Assembly (NCBI GenBank): GCA_023458355.1
Contig: JAEWZS010000123.1
Coordinates: 1 to 7,602, forward strand
Source: Bacillota bacterium
GTDB taxonomy: Bacteria > Bacillota > Clostridia > Christensenellales > CAG-138
Length of the DNA stretch: 7,602 nt
Reading direction: 5' to 3'
Below, in pieces: positions 7,237 to 7,602 of this stretch. Numbering within the stretch: the stretch's first letter is position 1; every line of letters starts with the position of its first letter. The notes under the pieces are model-generated. The model had not been told where the DNA came from and made no database searches. It worked only from the letters and a program-made list of their open reading frames with translations. The position numbers were made by a program, and so were the translations under genes.

Positions 7237-7267
7237 AAAAAGCGGCCATGCTTACGTGCATGGCCGC
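7237..7267 (-). terminator. Intrinsic terminator after tspO
   Basis: A perfect 10-bp stem (GCGGCCATGC at 7242-7251 pairing with GCATGGCCGC at 7258-7267) encloses a 6-base loop. On the minus strand it is followed at once by five T residues (7241-7237). It is oriented to end the tspO transcript about 57 bases past the stop codon. There is no T-run on the other side, so it should work only for minus-strand transcription. Confidence 0.9.
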
Positions 7268-7306
7268 CGGTGATGCATATGGAGTACACTGCAAAAGCAC
7301 CTAAAT

Positions 7307-7320
7307 AGAAAACGTTTTCT
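7307..7320. promoter_or_regulatory. 14-bp perfect palindrome with CG centre behind tspO
   Basis: AGAAAACGTTTTCT is a perfect palindrome starting 4 bases after the tspO stop codon. The CG dyad flanked by A and T runs is the layout of LacI/GalR-family operators, and the inner 12 bases GAAAACGTTTTC match the core of CcpA cre sites (TGAAAACGTTTTCA type), although the outer T and A are swapped. Its position at the 3' end of a gene, upstream of a terminator and about 115 bases upstream of the priA -10, is not typical for simple repression. Binding by any regulator is unproven. Confidence 0.4.
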
Positions 7321-7323
7321 CTA

Positions 7324-7602
7324 TTAGTTCAACACTGCGATTCCTATATTCAAATATGTGGCAAAGAAGATCCAAAGCAAATATGGTAGCATCAGGTATC
7401 CCGCAGCTTTTTTAATTTTGTAAAACCAAAGCATAGCCACGAATACCAAAACATCCAGCATAAGAATACCCACAACGGCTAACCAATACCACGCAAAACG
7501 GAAAAATATGATTGGCCATAGGAAATTAACAAACAGCTGAATCCAATATAATACGATTGCATCTTTGCGGTTCGGCGCGCGTGATTGGTAGATGATATAT
7601 GC
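7324..7602 (-). CDS. tspO: TspO/MBR family membrane protein, C-terminal fragment (runs off right edge)
   Basis: An open frame of 92 codons plus TAA (7326-7324) enters from the right edge without a start, so only the C-terminal part (family length about 150-160) is visible. It matches the TspO/MBR (CrtK, peripheral-type benzodiazepine receptor) family: YWIQLFVNFLWPIIFF at fragment residues 19-34, and AAGYLMLPYLLWIFFATYLN at 66-85, ending in VLN. Three hydrophobic segments can be placed at about 16-37, 40-61 and 66-89, corresponding to helices 3-5 of the five-helix fold. Proteins of this family bind porphyrins and related ligands in membranes, and the bacterial role is often linked to stress or tetrapyrrole regulation; the ligand here is unknown. 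A strong terminator follows, so the gene ends its own transcript and is probably unrelated in function to priA. Confidence 0.88.
   Translation of the reverse strand, partial: AYIIYQSRAPNRKDAIVLYWIQLFVNFLWPIIFFRFAWYWLAVVGILMLDVLVFVAMLWFYKIKKAAGYLMLPYLLWIFFATYLNIGIAVLN

Noticed and set aside
7163..7323. The tspO-priA spacer considered as a riboswitch or small RNA locus
   Set aside because: The hairpin is fully explained as a simple terminator, and no second structured element or conserved leader motif can be seen between it and priA.
1..7602. Mobile elements, CRISPR arrays, tRNA/rRNA genes, defence systems or new gene clusters
   Set aside because: Nearly every base is assigned to conserved housekeeping genes; I saw no repeats with regular spacing, no transposase or integrase, and no RNA gene.

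Overview
The window looks like chromosomal DNA from a Firmicute, most likely a clostridium-like member. Three things point there: strong AAGGAGG-type ribosome binding sites; the gene order priA-def-fmt-rsmB-rlmN-PP2C phosphatase-Ser/Thr kinase, which is a well-known conserved Firmicutes neighbourhood; and a PrpC/PrkC-type signalling pair. GC content is moderate by eye. The genus cannot be read from the sequence.

Every gene is on the minus strand, so transcription runs from high to low coordinates. At the right edge (7324-7602) is the C-terminal part of a TspO/MBR-family membrane protein. A 160-base intergenic region follows, holding a CG-centred palindrome (7307-7320), a strong intrinsic terminator (7237-7267) and an extended -10 promoter (7186-7194). 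Then comes priA (replication restart helicase). A 76-base gap with a possible second promoter (4839-4868) leads to a tightly packed block: def, fmt, rsmB, rlmN, a PP2C phosphatase gene (prpC) and the first 96 codons of a Ser/Thr kinase gene (prkC), which runs off the left edge. All five junctions in this block overlap, by 4, 4, 8, 4 and 1 bases, so translational coupling is likely.

Taken together, Fmt formylates the initiator Met-tRNA and Def removes the formyl group from new proteins. RsmB methylates 16S rRNA, and RlmN methylates 23S rRNA and tRNA. PrpC and PrkC form an opposing phosphatase/kinase pair. The block is therefore a translation-initiation and ribosome-maturation operon that ends in a signalling module, with PriA upstream.

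I found no mobile element, CRISPR array, tRNA, rRNA or riboswitch, and no evidence of a new biological system. The points most worth checking are the priA start, where the annotated GTG lies inside the ribosome binding site and a CTG sits at the ideal distance; the palindrome behind tspO; and the position of tspO directly upstream of priA.
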